This document shows, one piece after another, positions 19,070 through 29,145 of a DNA stretch of 64,000 nt (position 1 is its first letter; every line of letters begins with the position of its first letter). A model generated the notes under the pieces. The model was given only the letters and a program-made list of their open reading frames with translations. It was not told where the DNA came from and ran no database searches. The DNA is from Mucilaginibacter segetis (GTDB lineage Bacteria > Bacteroidota > Bacteroidia > Sphingobacteriales > Sphingobacteriaceae), in NCBI RefSeq assembly GCF_016522075.1, contig NZ_JAEHFW010000001.1, positions 496,001-560,000 on the forward strand, read 5' to 3'. A program made the position numbers and the translations under genes.

Positions 19070-22000
19070 ATGCCTGATTTTTCGCACTTACACGTACATA
19101 CCCAGTTCTCTTTACTTGATGGCGCTGCTGATATATCAAAACTATATAAAAAAGCAGCCGCCGACGGAATGAAGGCGCTGGCTATTACCGACCATGGTAA
19201 TATGTTTGGCGTATTTAAGTTTGTGGCCGAGGCGGGTAAACATAACGTTAAACCTATAGTAGGCTGCGAATTTTATGTAGTGGACGATCGCCATAAAAAG
19301 CAATTTACAAAAGAGAAAAAAGATAAGCGTTACCATCAGTTGATGTTGGCAAAAAACGCCGAGGGCTATAAAAACCTGATTAAACTTTGCTCATTAGGAT
19401 ATATAGAAGGCCTTTACAGCAAATGGCCACGTATTGATAAGGAACTGATATTAAAATATCATAAAGGAATAATTGCTACTACCTGCTGTTTGGGGGCATC
19501 GGTACCGCAAGCGATATTACGAGATGGTGAAGCGGCTGCGGAAATAGAGTTTAAATGGTGGTTGGATCTGTTCGGGGAAGATTTTTATATAGAAATGCAA
19601 CGCCATGATATTCCAGAGCAAAATACTGTTAACGCAGTATTAGCCAAGTTCGCAAAAAAATATAATGTTAAAGTAATATGCTCCAATGATTCACATTATG
19701 TGGATCAGCAAGACTCGAATGCGCATGATATTTTACTTTGCGTAAATACCGGCGACCTGCAAAGTACACCTATTGCAACCGATGAGGAAGGGGGTAAAGG
19801 TTACCGCTTTGGTTTTACTAACGACCAGTTTTATTTTAAAACTCAGGAGGAAATGGGTAAGCTGTTTCATGATATTCCTGAATCGTTAGATAATACTAAT
19901 GAGATCATTGATAAGGTAGACGTACTAAAACTAAAGCGCGATATACTCCTGCCTAATTATGTTATTCCGCAGGAGTTTAAGATACACAGTGATATGACAC
20001 CCGATGCAGATACCCTTAACCAATGGGAGTATCTTAAGCATCTGACTTTTTTAGGTGCAAAGGAAAGGTATAAGGATATTAGCCCCGAGGCCGAAGAGCG
20101 GATAAATTTTGAGCTTTTTACCATCCGTACCATGGGATTTGCGGGATACTTTCTCATAGTTGCCGACTTTATTAAAGCCGGCCGTAATATGGGGGTGTTC
20201 ATAGGGCCGGGCCGTGGTTCGGCAGCAGGGTCGGTTGTGGCATATTGTACTGGTATCACTAATATCGATCCGCTGAAGTATAATTTGCTGTTTGAGCGTT
20301 TCCTTAATCCCGACAGAAAGTCGATGCCTGATATTGATACGGATTTTGACGACTCCGGTCGCCAAAAGGTTATCGATTATGTGGTAGATAAATATGGCAA
20401 GAACCAGGTAGCGCAGATAATTACCTATGGCTCTATGGCAGCACGTACGAGTATTCAGGACGTGGGCCGTGTATTGGATATGCCATTATCAGATGTGAAC
20501 GCGCTAAAAAAACTGGTTCCTGATACTTTAGGAATAAACCTGAAAACAGCTATTGAGCAGGTAGGTGAGTTACAAGAGATCTATAAATCAAAAGACCTTA
20601 AAGGGGTAGTGCTTCGTGAGGCTGAAAAGCTGGAAGGTTCTGTACGTAATACCGGTGTGCATGCAGCAGGTATCATCATAGCGCCTTATGATCTTACAGA
20701 TATTGTGCCTGTGGCAACAGCCAAAGATTCCGATCTGCTGGTTACTCAGTACGATGGTAGGGTTATTGAAGATGCCGGGGTAATTAAGATGGATTTTTTA
20801 GGACTAAAGACGCTTACCATTTTAAAGGATGCGCTCCGTCTTATTAAGCAAAATCATGGAGTAAGTATTGATATTGATTACATCCCGCTGGATGATACGC
20901 TAACTTATGAACTTTATCAGCGTGGCGATACTAACGGTACCTTCCAGTTTGAAAGTGATGGTATGCAAATGTACCTGCGCGATCTGAAGCCGGATAAATT
21001 CGAGGATCTGATAGCTATGAATGCCCTCTACCGACCGGGGCCGATAGAATATATACCCAACTTTATTAAACGTAAACATGGTCAGGAAGCTATAGTTTTC
21101 GATCTGGACGATATGGAGGAATACCTTGGTGAAACCTATGGTATTACCGTTTACCAGGAGCAGGTGATGCTGCTGTCGCAAAAATTGGCAGGATTTAGTA
21201 AGGGAGATGCCGATGTTTTGCGAAAAGCAATGGGTAAAAAGCAAATAGAGGTGCTTAATAAAATGGAGGCCCAGTTTATGGATGGGGCTATAGCCAAGGG
21301 CCACCCTAAAGATAAACTGACCAAAATATGGAACGACTGGAAAGCATTTGCTCAATACGCCTTTAATAAATCGCATTCTACCTGTTACGCCTTTGTAGCG
21401 TATCAAACGGCCTATTTAAAGGCCCATTATCCATCGGAGTATATGGCGGCGGTTTTGAACAACCAAAATAACATGGAGAAGATCACCTTCTTTATGGAGG
21501 AATGTCGCCGTATGGGGGTTGAAGTTTTAGGGCCGGATATTAATGAATCTGATATGGCTTTTGCCGTTAATAAAAAAGGGCAGGTGCGTTTTGGACTTAC
21601 CGGAGTAAAAGGTGTAGGAGAAAAAGCTGTTGAAAGCATTATTGAAGAGCGTAATGCGAACGGGTCTTATCAATCTGTTTATGATTTTGCGCAACGCTCT
21701 AACACCCGTAGTGTAAACCGTAAGGCATATGAAAATTTAGTAATGGCCGGCGCTTTTGACGGATTCGGATTAAACCGTGCACAGTTTTTTGCTAAGACGG
21801 AAAATGGTGTGTTAAGTGGTGTAGAACGCTTAATAAAATACGGTAATGATTACCAAAATACACAAAACAGCTCGCAGGCATCTTTATTTGGCAGTTCGGT
21901 AGCTTCTTATATTCCAGAGCCGGCCATGCCGGAAGCCGATGAATGGGCATTAATAGAAAAACTAAAATACGAGAAAGAGGTAATAGGTATTTATTTAACC

Positions 22001-22660
22001 GGGCACCCACTGGATAATTACAAACTGGAATTGGAAAAATATTGTAATACCAGTATTACCGAATTAAAAAATATTCAGAAAGCACGATCAGGCGAGGGGG
22101 GCGAAGAGGTAATGAATAATTTGGCCAATTTGCGTAAACGTGGGGAGATATGTATTGGCGGCCTGGTAGCAAGTGTACAGCATAAGTTCACTAAAATGGG
22201 TAAACCCTTTGGCACTTTTGTTCTAGAGGACTATAACGAATCATACGAGTTTGCTTTTTTTGGTGAGGATTACGTAAAGTTTCGCAATATGCTGGTTGAG
22301 GGATACTTTTTGCATGTTAAAGGAAATATAGAAGAGAAATATCGTCAAAAGGATAATTGGGATATGCGGGTTACTGCTATATGCTTATTATCAGAAATGC
22401 GGGATAAGCTCACCAAATCATTAACCGTATGTTTGGACTTGAACGCTGTTAACAGCGGCTTAATGGACAATATACAGGAACTGATCAATATAAACAATGA
22501 GAAGTACCCGGTTAAGAATTGTACACTCCGTTTTATGATAAAAGACAGGGAAGATGCCATGCTTATAGAATTGCCTTCTAAAACATGCCGGGTAAATCCG
22601 AGTGATGATCTGATGGAGGAGATCGCGAGTCTTACCAATTCGCAGCCGGTATTACAGTAA
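19070..22660 (+). CDS. dnaE: DNA polymerase III subunit alpha
   Basis: This 1196-residue replicative polymerase is of the DnaE (C-family) type. It begins with the PHP domain (HLHVHTQFSLLDGAADI, ITDHGNMFGV), then the palm with GPGRGSAAGS and the catalytic aspartates in PDIDTDFDDSGRQ (near 420), fingers, a tandem HhH region (FGLTGVKGVGEKAVE) and an OB domain near 1000-1080 (EICIGGLVASVQHKFTKMGK). Several PHP metal ligands (HVHT, DHGN, EFYV) look intact, so the domain may retain metal binding or nuclease activity. It is transcribed alone from its own promoter. Confidence 0.96.
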   Translation: MPDFSHLHVHTQFSLLDGAADISKLYKKAAADGMKALAITDHGNMFGVFKFVAEAGKHNVKPIVGCEFYVVDDRHKKQFTKEKKDKRYHQLMLAKNAEGYKNLIKLCSLGYIEGLYSKWPRIDKELILKYHKGIIATTCCLGASVPQAILRDGEAAAEIEFKWWLDLFGEDFYIEMQRHDIPEQNTVNAVLAKFAKKYNVKVICSNDSHYVDQQDSNAHDILLCVNTGDLQSTPIATDEEGGKGYRFGFTNDQFYFKTQEEMGKLFHDIPESLDNTNEIIDKVDVLKLKRDILLPNYVIPQEFKIHSDMTPDADTLNQWEYLKHLTFLGAKERYKDISPEAEERINFELFTIRTMGFAGYFLIVADFIKAGRNMGVFIGPGRGSAAGSVVAYCTGITNIDPLKYNLLFERFLNPDRKSMPDIDTDFDDSGRQKVIDYVVDKYGKNQVAQIITYGSMAARTSIQDVGRVLDMPLSDVNALKKLVPDTLGINLKTAIEQVGELQEIYKSKDLKGVVLREAEKLEGSVRNTGVHAAGIIIAPYDLTDIVPVATAKDSDLLVTQYDGRVIEDAGVIKMDFLGLKTLTILKDALRLIKQNHGVSIDIDYIPLDDTLTYELYQRGDTNGTFQFESDGMQMYLRDLKPDKFEDLIAMNALYRPGPIEYIPNFIKRKHGQEAIVFDLDDMEEYLGETYGITVYQEQVMLLSQKLAGFSKGDADVLRKAMGKKQIEVLNKMEAQFMDGAIAKGHPKDKLTKIWNDWKAFAQYAFNKSHSTCYAFVAYQTAYLKAHYPSEYMAAVLNNQNNMEKITFFMEECRRMGVEVLGPDINESDMAFAVNKKGQVRFGLTGVKGVGEKAVESIIEERNANGSYQSVYDFAQRSNTRSVNRKAYENLVMAGAFDGFGLNRAQFFAKTENGVLSGVERLIKYGNDYQNTQNSSQASLFGSSVASYIPEPAMPEADEWALIEKLKYEKEVIGIYLTGHPLDNYKLELEKYCNTSITELKNIQKARSGEGGEEVMNNLANLRKRGEICIGGLVASVQHKFTKMGKPFGTFVLEDYNESYEFAFFGEDYVKFRNMLVEGYFLHVKGNIEEKYRQKDNWDMRVTAICLLSEMRDKLTKSLTVCLDLNAVNSGLMDNIQELININNEKYPVKNCTLRFMIKDREDAMLIELPSKTCRVNPSDDLMEEIASLTNSQPVLQ

Positions 22661-22769
22661 GTATATTATTTATTCACATTAAAAAGCACCTTGCTGATTA
22701 CAACTAATTATTAGCAATGTCAAATAGCAAGTTGTTGATAATATAATTGTCACATTGTCAGGCTGGCAC

Positions 22770-22801
22770 TTGTGGCAAGCAATTTGATTAGTATATATTT
22801 G
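22770..22801 (+). promoter_or_regulatory. Promoter of trxA
   Basis: The -7 element TATATTTG (22794-22801) is a perfect TAnnTTTG, with TTG at 22770-22772 as a -33 element 21 bp upstream, within the accepted Bacteroidota spacing. The start codon is 28 bp downstream. Confidence 0.6.
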
Positions 22802-22829
22802 TACATCAAAAATTTTAAATTAATAAATC

Positions 22830-23150
22830 ATGGCTTTAGAAATAACTGATGCAAACTTCGAAGAACTTGTTCTTAAATCAGACAAACCGGTACTTGTTGA
22901 TTTTTGGGCAGAATGGTGCGGTCCATGTCGTATGGTTGGCCCCGTGGTAGAAGAAATTGCTAAAGAATACGACGGCAAAGCGGTTGTAGGAAAAGTAAAC
23001 GTTGATAATAACCCCGGTATATCAATGAAGTACGGCATTCGTAACATTCCTGCCTTATTGTTTTTTAAAGGCGGCGAAATAGTTGACAAACAAATAGGCG
23101 CGGTTCCTAAGTCTGTTTTAGCAGATAAATTAGGAAAGCAATTAGCATAA
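22830..23150 (+). CDS. trxA: Thioredoxin
   Basis: This 106-residue cytoplasmic thioredoxin has the canonical active site W-C30-G-P-C33 (FWAEWCGPCRM), the cis-proline region IRNIPALLFFKGGE, and full domain length with no signal peptide. It reduces protein disulfides using thioredoxin reductase and NADPH, and could serve the PrxQ-like peroxiredoxin encoded at 55.9 kb. It is monocistronic, with a good promoter and a strong terminator. Confidence 0.97.
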   Translation: MALEITDANFEELVLKSDKPVLVDFWAEWCGPCRMVGPVVEEIAKEYDGKAVVGKVNVDNNPGISMKYGIRNIPALLFFKGGEIVDKQIGAVPKSVLADKLGKQLA

Positions 23151-23167
23151 CTATTATGAAATAAAAA

Positions 23168-23197
23168 GGGAGCGATCAATGATCGCTCCCTTTTTTT
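23168..23197 (+). terminator. Strong terminator after trxA, bidirectional
   Basis: GGGAGCGATC (23168-23177) pairs perfectly with GATCGCTCCC (23181-23190) across a 3-base loop, followed by TTTTTTT. An A run on the other side means it can also stop transcription from the convergent DUF2807 gene. Confidence 0.93.
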
Positions 23198-23222
23198 GTG
23201 CTTGTTTTGTTGATTTTTTAGA

Positions 23223-23957
23223 TCACATGCGACTGATGCTTCCGCTCCCTGACTTTGAAGTGGAAATGTTTTTTACTGAGCCTGTATAGTGCACGTCGCC
23301 TGAACCCATTACCGATGCATCAAGTTTTTCTGAAACGTTAACACGTGCATCTCCTGAGCCGGCTATACTTACAGCAGCAGTTACTGTAGTAAGGCTGTTA
23401 GCGGTATAGTCGCCTGAACCTACTACACGGATGCTTGAATTTTGCGCGCGGCCTGTTAGAGTAATATCACCAGATCCTGCTATACTACTTTCTAACTTGT
23501 TTACATCAAGTTTGCCTGTAATATCACCTGAACCCGCAAGTTTTAAAGATAATGAGGGAGCCCTTAGCCCATCTTTAAAGAAAATATCACCTGAACCTGC
23601 CAAACTAATATCTTTAACATCTTTAAGAGCTACATAGATCACCATTTTTCTGTTTTTACCCCAGTTAAAATGAGTATTATTTTTGGTGTATATTTTTAAT
23701 ACACCACCATCTACTTCAGTAATAATACGGTCAATAACATCTGATGGAGCCTCAACCTTAACCGATTCGCTTGATCCCTGGGTAATATAAACATCAAAAG
23801 ATCCGGCTACACTAACCGCGTTAAATCCAGAAAGGTGCCTGTCCTGTGTGTCGTTTTGATTAAGTGCTGTACTTTTAACATTCCCTGCAAGGGCGAAAAC
23901 GTATCCTGTAAGTGCTACCAGTACGGTAACCATTAAAATTTTTGTTAGTGATCTCAT
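23223..23957 (-). CDS. Secreted DUF2807 head-GIN domain protein
   Basis: This 244-residue protein has a signal peptide (ILMVTVLVALTGYVFALAG) and the putative auto-transporter adhesin domain DUF2807, whose hallmark is a beta-helix in which each turn carries G-S-G-D. Six GSGD turns and a final GSGS are visible from about residue 125 to 240, for example LAGSGDIFF, VGSGDYTA and MGSGDVHY. It is abundant in Bacteroidota and its function is not established; it is probably periplasmic or surface-exposed. The upstream gap holds a repeated GTGTTCCG element. Confidence 0.85.
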   Translation of the reverse strand: MRSLTKILMVTVLVALTGYVFALAGNVKSTALNQNDTQDRHLSGFNAVSVAGSFDVYITQGSSESVKVEAPSDVIDRIITEVDGGVLKIYTKNNTHFNWGKNRKMVIYVALKDVKDISLAGSGDIFFKDGLRAPSLSLKLAGSGDITGKLDVNKLESSIAGSGDITLTGRAQNSSIRVVGSGDYTANSLTTVTAAVSIAGSGDARVNVSEKLDASVMGSGDVHYTGSVKNISTSKSGSGSISRM

Positions 23958-24255
23958 GGGTTTAATAGTTTTTGTTCAAATATCAGACGCTGTTTACCGG
24001 CTTAAAGTTGCACCCTAAACAAAATAAATTTTTCTTTTTTTATAATATCCGTTCGGGTGTTCCGCGTGTGTGTATAAGCAAAACGGAACAAGCGGAACAC
24101 TCTGTATATTAATATTTTATAGAATTGCGGGGAATAATTCGTTTTACAAAGTAAAATTTAAAGTGCTGATTATCTAACTTTTAAGTTTTTAAAAAGGTGT
24201 TCCGTTTTGTTCCGCTAATTTTTAACTCAGTTGTAAAATTATTTAAGCAGTTGAT
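23958..24255. promoter_or_regulatory. 298-bp gap with repeated, invertible GTGTTCCG element
   Basis: The hexamer GTTCCG or its complement occurs five times: 24059-24064, 24084-24089 (complement), 24093-24098 (complement), 24199-24204 and 24209-24214. CGGAACAC at 24093-24100 can pair with GTGTTCCG at either 24057-24064 or 24197-24204, so two mutually exclusive stems are possible. The gap lies between the histidine kinase stop and the DUF2807 start. No gene was seen in it. Confidence 0.5.
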
Positions 24256-25440
24256 TTAAGCCGGTATTAAAAGCTTAAAAGATGTTTCGGTTTCGGTTGT
24301 TTTAACTGCAATACGGCCGCCATGTGCTTTGGCTATTTCCGATGAAATATAAAGCCCTAAACCAAGTCCTTGTTGGCCGGGTTTAATTTCGCCACGCGAA
24401 AATGGTTGAAACAATTTTTTAAGAACATTTCCGGGTATTTTTTGGCCGTAATTAACTACCTTAAGTTCAAAGCCGTCACTATTAGTTACTGCCTTAACCT
24501 TAACCGGCTCGTCTTTTTTACCGTGTGTTAAGGCATTGCCAAGCAAATTTGAAAATAATTGGGCAATCCGTTTGCTGTCGCAATATACCGGATGGCTGAT
24601 ATCAAAATCGGCTTCGATGGTATTTTCTGGCCAAACCAATTCTAATTCAGCAATTACCTGCGAAAGTTTATCCTGTAAGGCGTTTTCGGTACTTCGCTCA
24701 AGATTGATGCCTTCTCCCAGGCGGCCGCGGGCAAAATCCAACACATTTTCTATCAGTTCATTCATCCGGAACGAAGCATCCTTAATAATGTTTGCCAGCC
24801 TTTTCATACGATCATCCAAGGGCATACGCAGCATTAATTGCGCTACATTATTAACTGCGCCAACGGGATTTCGAAGGTCGTGCCCGAGGATCGCTATGAA
24901 TTGATCGCGAAGTTCAGCGGTTTGCTTTTCTTCTATCAACTCTGATTCCGAGATCTCTAATCTTTTACTTGCATCAAGATGAAAAGATAAAAGATCGGCG
25001 TAGAATTTGAACATGCCAATAATCTCACGGGAATTAACATGGGCCGGGTTGGGATCAATGGCGCAGAGCGTGCCAAAAAAACTTTTATCTTTTAAATAAA
25101 TGGGAACAGAAATGTAGCTTTTGAAGCCGTATTGGGTGGGTGTATGGTGACATGCATATATTTCATCGGTGCTTACATCGTCTATTACAACAAGTTCACC
25201 CGATTGCCTTATCTCATTACAAATGGTTGTTTCCAGAATAAGTTCGCCCCCGGGCTTCAGGCCGAAGTTTATTTGATCGTGTACAGCGCAAGCCACCCAC
25301 TTCTGATCTGTTACCCTGGCAATTGCAGCAAACCCCATACCTGTAGTTTTGCAAATTATCTCCAGCATGTCGGTAACAATAGGTATCTGACCAACTGCAG
25401 CTATATCAAACAAAATATTATTTGCCGTTCGTGTAATCAT
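24256..25440 (-). CDS. Soluble GAF-domain sensor histidine kinase
   Basis: This 394-residue kinase has an N-terminal GAF domain (about 15-155, with SYISVPIYLKDKSFFGTLCAID), a short coiled coil, the dimerisation/phosphoacceptor helix with H187 in ILGHDLRNPVG, and a HATPase_c domain with the N box (LFSNLLGNALTHG), and GLGLGLYISSEIAKAHGG. There is no membrane segment, so it senses something inside the cell; GAF domains of this type resemble those in phytochrome-like and other Bacteroidota kinases, but no chromophore cysteine context is evident. No response regulator gene is adjacent, so it is an orphan kinase. Confidence 0.9.
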   Translation of the reverse strand: MITRTANNILFDIAAVGQIPIVTDMLEIICKTTGMGFAAIARVTDQKWVACAVHDQINFGLKPGGELILETTICNEIRQSGELVVIDDVSTDEIYACHHTPTQYGFKSYISVPIYLKDKSFFGTLCAIDPNPAHVNSREIIGMFKFYADLLSFHLDASKRLEISESELIEEKQTAELRDQFIAILGHDLRNPVGAVNNVAQLMLRMPLDDRMKRLANIIKDASFRMNELIENVLDFARGRLGEGINLERSTENALQDKLSQVIAELELVWPENTIEADFDISHPVYCDSKRIAQLFSNLLGNALTHGKKDEPVKVKAVTNSDGFELKVVNYGQKIPGNVLKKLFQPFSRGEIKPGQQGLGLGLYISSEIAKAHGGRIAVKTTETETSFKLLIPA

Positions 25441-25546
25441 AAGTAAAAATATTCACTTTTAATTAAAGTTCAATATTTAAAAAAAGATTTGACCTTTCTC
25501 TGAATGATAACAGATAATATTTTTAACGGTTGTTATTTAAGCAATT

Positions 25547-27211
25547 TTAATCCATAAGTACACCAATATAATAATTAAAGGTGTCTACCTGTATGTTTTC
25601 TTTTGTTGCACCATCAATTTTTAGCGGGGCGAAACGCGTATGAGGTGTTATAAACTGATAATCGCCGCCGTTTACCTTTATCCTTACCGGCATGTTAAAG
25701 TTGGAAACATCAGCTATCCAGCGGTACATCAACTTTCCATTGATGGTCATAAATTCTAAGGTAGGTATGTTGCGATGTTTTAAATACTGATCAAATACCG
25801 GGGTCAGGTTTTTGCCGCTTTCTTTATTAATGTAATCAACTATCTGATCGTGTGTTACCGTTTGGTGATAAAAGGTTTTGTTTAGGCCACGTAATATGTT
25901 GCGCCATTTCTCATCATCATTTATAATGGTGCGAATCATGTTCAGCATATTGCCGCCTTTGTAATACATATCTCCCGAGCCTTCTTTATTTACGCCATAT
26001 TCACCAATAATGGGCCCATCGTTTTGTATGGCCATCCGTGTGCCATGTACATATTCCTGCCCGGCTTGTTTACCCCAGATGCTTTCTATAAATAACGATT
26101 CGCTGTAATTAGTAAAGCTTTCGTGTATCCACATATCGGCAAGATCTTTAGAGGTAATATTATTGCCGAACCATTCGTGCCCGCTCTCGTGCACTATTAT
26201 AAAATCCCATTTCAACCCCCAGCCCGTTCCCGACAGGTCGCGACCCAAGTAACCGTTTTCGTAGTGATTTCCATAGGCGGTACCACTTTGGTGCTCCATA
26301 CCTAAATGCGGTGCTTCTATCAGTTTGTAACCATCCTCGTAAAATGGATAAGGGCCAAACCAATATTCAAAAGCCTTGATCATGGGTTTTACGTTAGCAT
26401 CAAACTGCTTTTTTGCTTTGGCCACATTGTAGCTTAATGGCCAGTAATCAAGCGTAAGTTTACCTTTTTCGCCCATATAGCTATCGCTGATGTGTGCGTA
26501 ATCACCAATATTAGCTTCAATATCATAGTTGTTGATAGGATTAGCCACAAACCAATCGAACCGGGTGTAGCCATCCTTTAATGGGGTAACTTTACGCAGC
26601 CTGCCGTTTGATACATCTTTTAATCCCTTGGGTACGCTTATACTGATGAAGGCACTGTCTACCTCGTCGGCTTGCTGATCTTTATTGGGCCACCATACGC
26701 TAGCTCCCATACCCTGGCAGGCAGTAGCCACCCAGGGCTTGCCTAAAGAGTCACTAGTGAATACGATGCCGCCATCCCAGGGGGCGTGTTTGGCTATAGT
26801 AGGGTTGCCTGAGTAATAAACGGTAAATTCATCTTTAGTACCTTTAGCTATACCTTTAGGAAAGTTTAAAAATACCGCGTTAAATTCACGTGTGTAAGGC
26901 AGCTCGCGGCCTTTGTAAATAACCTTTTCTACCTTCAAATTCGAAAACAGATCGAACTGTAGTTTATCAAAATTATTAACGGCAGTAAACTTGAAAAGCA
27001 CGCTGCCACTGATAAATTTATTTGGGATATCGAACTTCACATCCAGGTGATAATAATTAATATCGTAGCAGGTACGAAAGGGCGAGGTTATAGAACCCCG
27101 CAACGTATCGGCGCGGGTGAAGGTTTCCTTTTTTGCGCCAAGCTGGGCATGGGATATCAAGGGAAACAATCCTAAAATAAAAAAACTTAAACTTTTTAAC
27201 TTTAATTTCAT
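25547..27211 (-). CDS. Secreted M1-family metallopeptidase
   Basis: This 554-residue zinc aminopeptidase carries a signal peptide (cleavage after about residue 22). It shows the exopeptidase motif GMEHQSG near 304-310, the zinc site H341-E-S-G-H345 and the third ligand E364 in WIHESFTNYSE. The beta-sandwich N-terminal and thermolysin-like domains are present, but the chain stops without the C-terminal helical domain of aminopeptidase N, giving a short form common in Bacteroidota. It probably trims peptides in the periplasm. It follows the S15-type hydrolase gene by 68 bp, likely one transcript. Confidence 0.92.
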   Translation of the reverse strand: MKLKLKSLSFFILGLFPLISHAQLGAKKETFTRADTLRGSITSPFRTCYDINYYHLDVKFDIPNKFISGSVLFKFTAVNNFDKLQFDLFSNLKVEKVIYKGRELPYTREFNAVFLNFPKGIAKGTKDEFTVYYSGNPTIAKHAPWDGGIVFTSDSLGKPWVATACQGMGASVWWPNKDQQADEVDSAFISISVPKGLKDVSNGRLRKVTPLKDGYTRFDWFVANPINNYDIEANIGDYAHISDSYMGEKGKLTLDYWPLSYNVAKAKKQFDANVKPMIKAFEYWFGPYPFYEDGYKLIEAPHLGMEHQSGTAYGNHYENGYLGRDLSGTGWGLKWDFIIVHESGHEWFGNNITSKDLADMWIHESFTNYSESLFIESIWGKQAGQEYVHGTRMAIQNDGPIIGEYGVNKEGSGDMYYKGGNMLNMIRTIINDDEKWRNILRGLNKTFYHQTVTHDQIVDYINKESGKNLTPVFDQYLKHRNIPTLEFMTINGKLMYRWIADVSNFNMPVRIKVNGGDYQFITPHTRFAPLKIDGATKENIQVDTFNYYIGVLMD

Positions 27212-27279
27212 ATATAATTAAATGGTGATTTTATAATCTAAAACAGCTTCTCCTAATGTTGAGGGATGGGGTAAGGTGC

Positions 27280-29145
27280 CTACTTCAGCACATCTACATC
27301 AATATAACTATCGTTAAATACGGTTTGCGTAGCTTTTATATAATCACTTTCATCGGCCTTGTAAGGGTTCTCCACAAATTTTTGCGGGTTGCGTGCAAAC
27401 AGCGGGAAAGCAGTACTTTGTACCTGTATCATAATACGGTGCCCCTTTTTAAAGGTGTGCAGCACATCCTGCAGACGGAAGTTTACATCGGTTTTTTGGT
27501 TAGCCACCATCGGGATAGCTTTTTCAAATCCCTCGCGGAAACGTGCAGGCATTATTTCGCTGCGTACCATTTGCCAGTAATTGCTTAGGATAATGTTTTT
27601 GTTAGGCATATACGGGTTGTTTGGTGTATTTGCCGGATAAACATCAATCAGCTTTACTATCCAGTCGGCATCTGTACCTGTTGTAGCCACCTTTAAGTGT
27701 GCCATAATTTCACCGCCCAGGGTAACATCATTATCCAGTACCTCGCTTTCGTAAACTAATACATCCGGTCTGCGGCCTGCAAAACGCTGATCCTCACTCA
27801 TATAATTATGCGGAGTAAAACCTAAAGTAGTGGTGTTGTCCTCGGTATAAGGCACAGGTTTCATAGGATCGCTGATGTATGTTTCAGCACCTTTTTCATT
27901 AGGCTCGGTTTCGCTTAATTTGCCGTTATTGTTCAGGTACAGCTTTTGATGAGTAGCGGCAGCAGCAGGCCATTGATCAAATTTTTCCCATTCTTTTTTG
28001 CCGGTATCGTACATGTAAGCATCAGGTAATCCGGAATTCTTGTCACCGCTGCCTTTCAGGAAGTGGTTGAAAAATTTAGCCTCTATGTTTTTTTGATAAA
28101 AGGTTGCAATGCTGTCGCCAAAGTAAATATTGCTGTGCATGGTGTGCCCGGTTTCGCGCGACCAGCGGCCATGGCCAAACGGACCCATTACTATAGTATT
28201 GTAAGCATTCGGATCTTTTTTCTCAATGGTTTTGTAAATAGCCAGCGGACCGGTAAGGTCTTCTGCGTCGTACCATCCACCTACCAGCATAACAGCCGGG
28301 GTTACTTTATAATAATGTTTAGGTAAGGCACGCTTTTGCCAGAATTCATCGTAATTCGGGTGATTGATAGTTTCCTGCCAGAAAAAGTTGTCGTGATAAT
28401 ATTTGTCAGCATTTTTTAACGGGCCCATATCCAGCAGAAACTGGTAGCCGTCTTTTGTTCCTGGATTAATCATGCTGTTAACGTACCAGGCTTTGCTGGT
28501 AGTATCTGTTTTTTGCACGCCAAACACGGGGAAAGTGAAAAAATAACTTTCCAGAAAAGCGCCGTTATGATGGAAATCGTCAAAAAAGAAATCAGAGATG
28601 GGGGCCTGTGGAGACGATGCCTTTAAAGCCGGATGGTTTGATAATATACCCGCTGCGGAGTAAAACCCCGGATAGCTGATACCCCATTGGCCAACACGGC
28701 CGTTGTTGCCTGTTACGTTCTTTATCAACCAATCTATAGTGTCGTAAGTATCGGATGCTTCATCTACCTGGTTCTTGCCTTTTTTGTTGTCAATTTCTGG
28801 TGTCATGTTAGTCCAGGTGCCTTCGCTTTTGTAACGCCCGCGCACATCCTGGTAAACAAATATGTAACCTTCCTGCATCATATATTTTGAAGGTCCTAAC
28901 AAGCGCGGATATTTTGTTTCGCCATAAGGGGCTATGCTGTAGCAGGTGCGCTGCATCATTATAGGGTATTTGTTTTTTGCCGAAGCATCTTTAGGAGTGT
29001 AAATAGATGTGAAAAGCTTTACACCATCGCGCATGGTGATGTAAACATCTTTTTTAGTAAAATGCTCGGTAACGTAATCACTTTGTGCATAGGTTACACC
29101 GGAAATTGTTAAAAACAATACAAATAAGGTAAGGAGTTTTTTCAT
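27280..29145 (-). CDS. Secreted CocE/NonD (S15) family hydrolase
   Basis: This 621-residue alpha/beta hydrolase has a signal peptide (residues 1-20) and the nucleophile serine S157 in GQWGISYPGFYSAAG, preceded by VYQDVRGRYKSEGTW, the conserved family segment. A C-terminal jelly-roll domain (about 390-610) is of the X-Pro dipeptidyl-peptidase type. Relatives include alpha-amino-acid ester hydrolases, cocaine esterase and X-Pro dipeptidyl peptidases; signal peptide and length favour the alpha-amino-acid ester hydrolase/glutaryl-acylase branch, but substrate is inference. Together with the adjacent M1 peptidase it suggests periplasmic peptide scavenging. Confidence 0.88.
   Translation of the reverse strand: MKKLLTLFVLFLTISGVTYAQSDYVTEHFTKKDVYITMRDGVKLFTSIYTPKDASAKNKYPIMMQRTCYSIAPYGETKYPRLLGPSKYMMQEGYIFVYQDVRGRYKSEGTWTNMTPEIDNKKGKNQVDEASDTYDTIDWLIKNVTGNNGRVGQWGISYPGFYSAAGILSNHPALKASSPQAPISDFFFDDFHHNGAFLESYFFTFPVFGVQKTDTTSKAWYVNSMINPGTKDGYQFLLDMGPLKNADKYYHDNFFWQETINHPNYDEFWQKRALPKHYYKVTPAVMLVGGWYDAEDLTGPLAIYKTIEKKDPNAYNTIVMGPFGHGRWSRETGHTMHSNIYFGDSIATFYQKNIEAKFFNHFLKGSGDKNSGLPDAYMYDTGKKEWEKFDQWPAAAATHQKLYLNNNGKLSETEPNEKGAETYISDPMKPVPYTEDNTTTLGFTPHNYMSEDQRFAGRRPDVLVYESEVLDNDVTLGGEIMAHLKVATTGTDADWIVKLIDVYPANTPNNPYMPNKNIILSNYWQMVRSEIMPARFREGFEKAIPMVANQKTDVNFRLQDVLHTFKKGHRIMIQVQSTAFPLFARNPQKFVENPYKADESDYIKATQTVFNDSYIDVDVLK

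Noticed and set aside
23223..23660. Regularly repeated DNA resembling a CRISPR or minisatellite
   Set aside because: The repeats encode the GSGD turns of the DUF2807 beta-helix in frame, with uneven spacing; they are coding.
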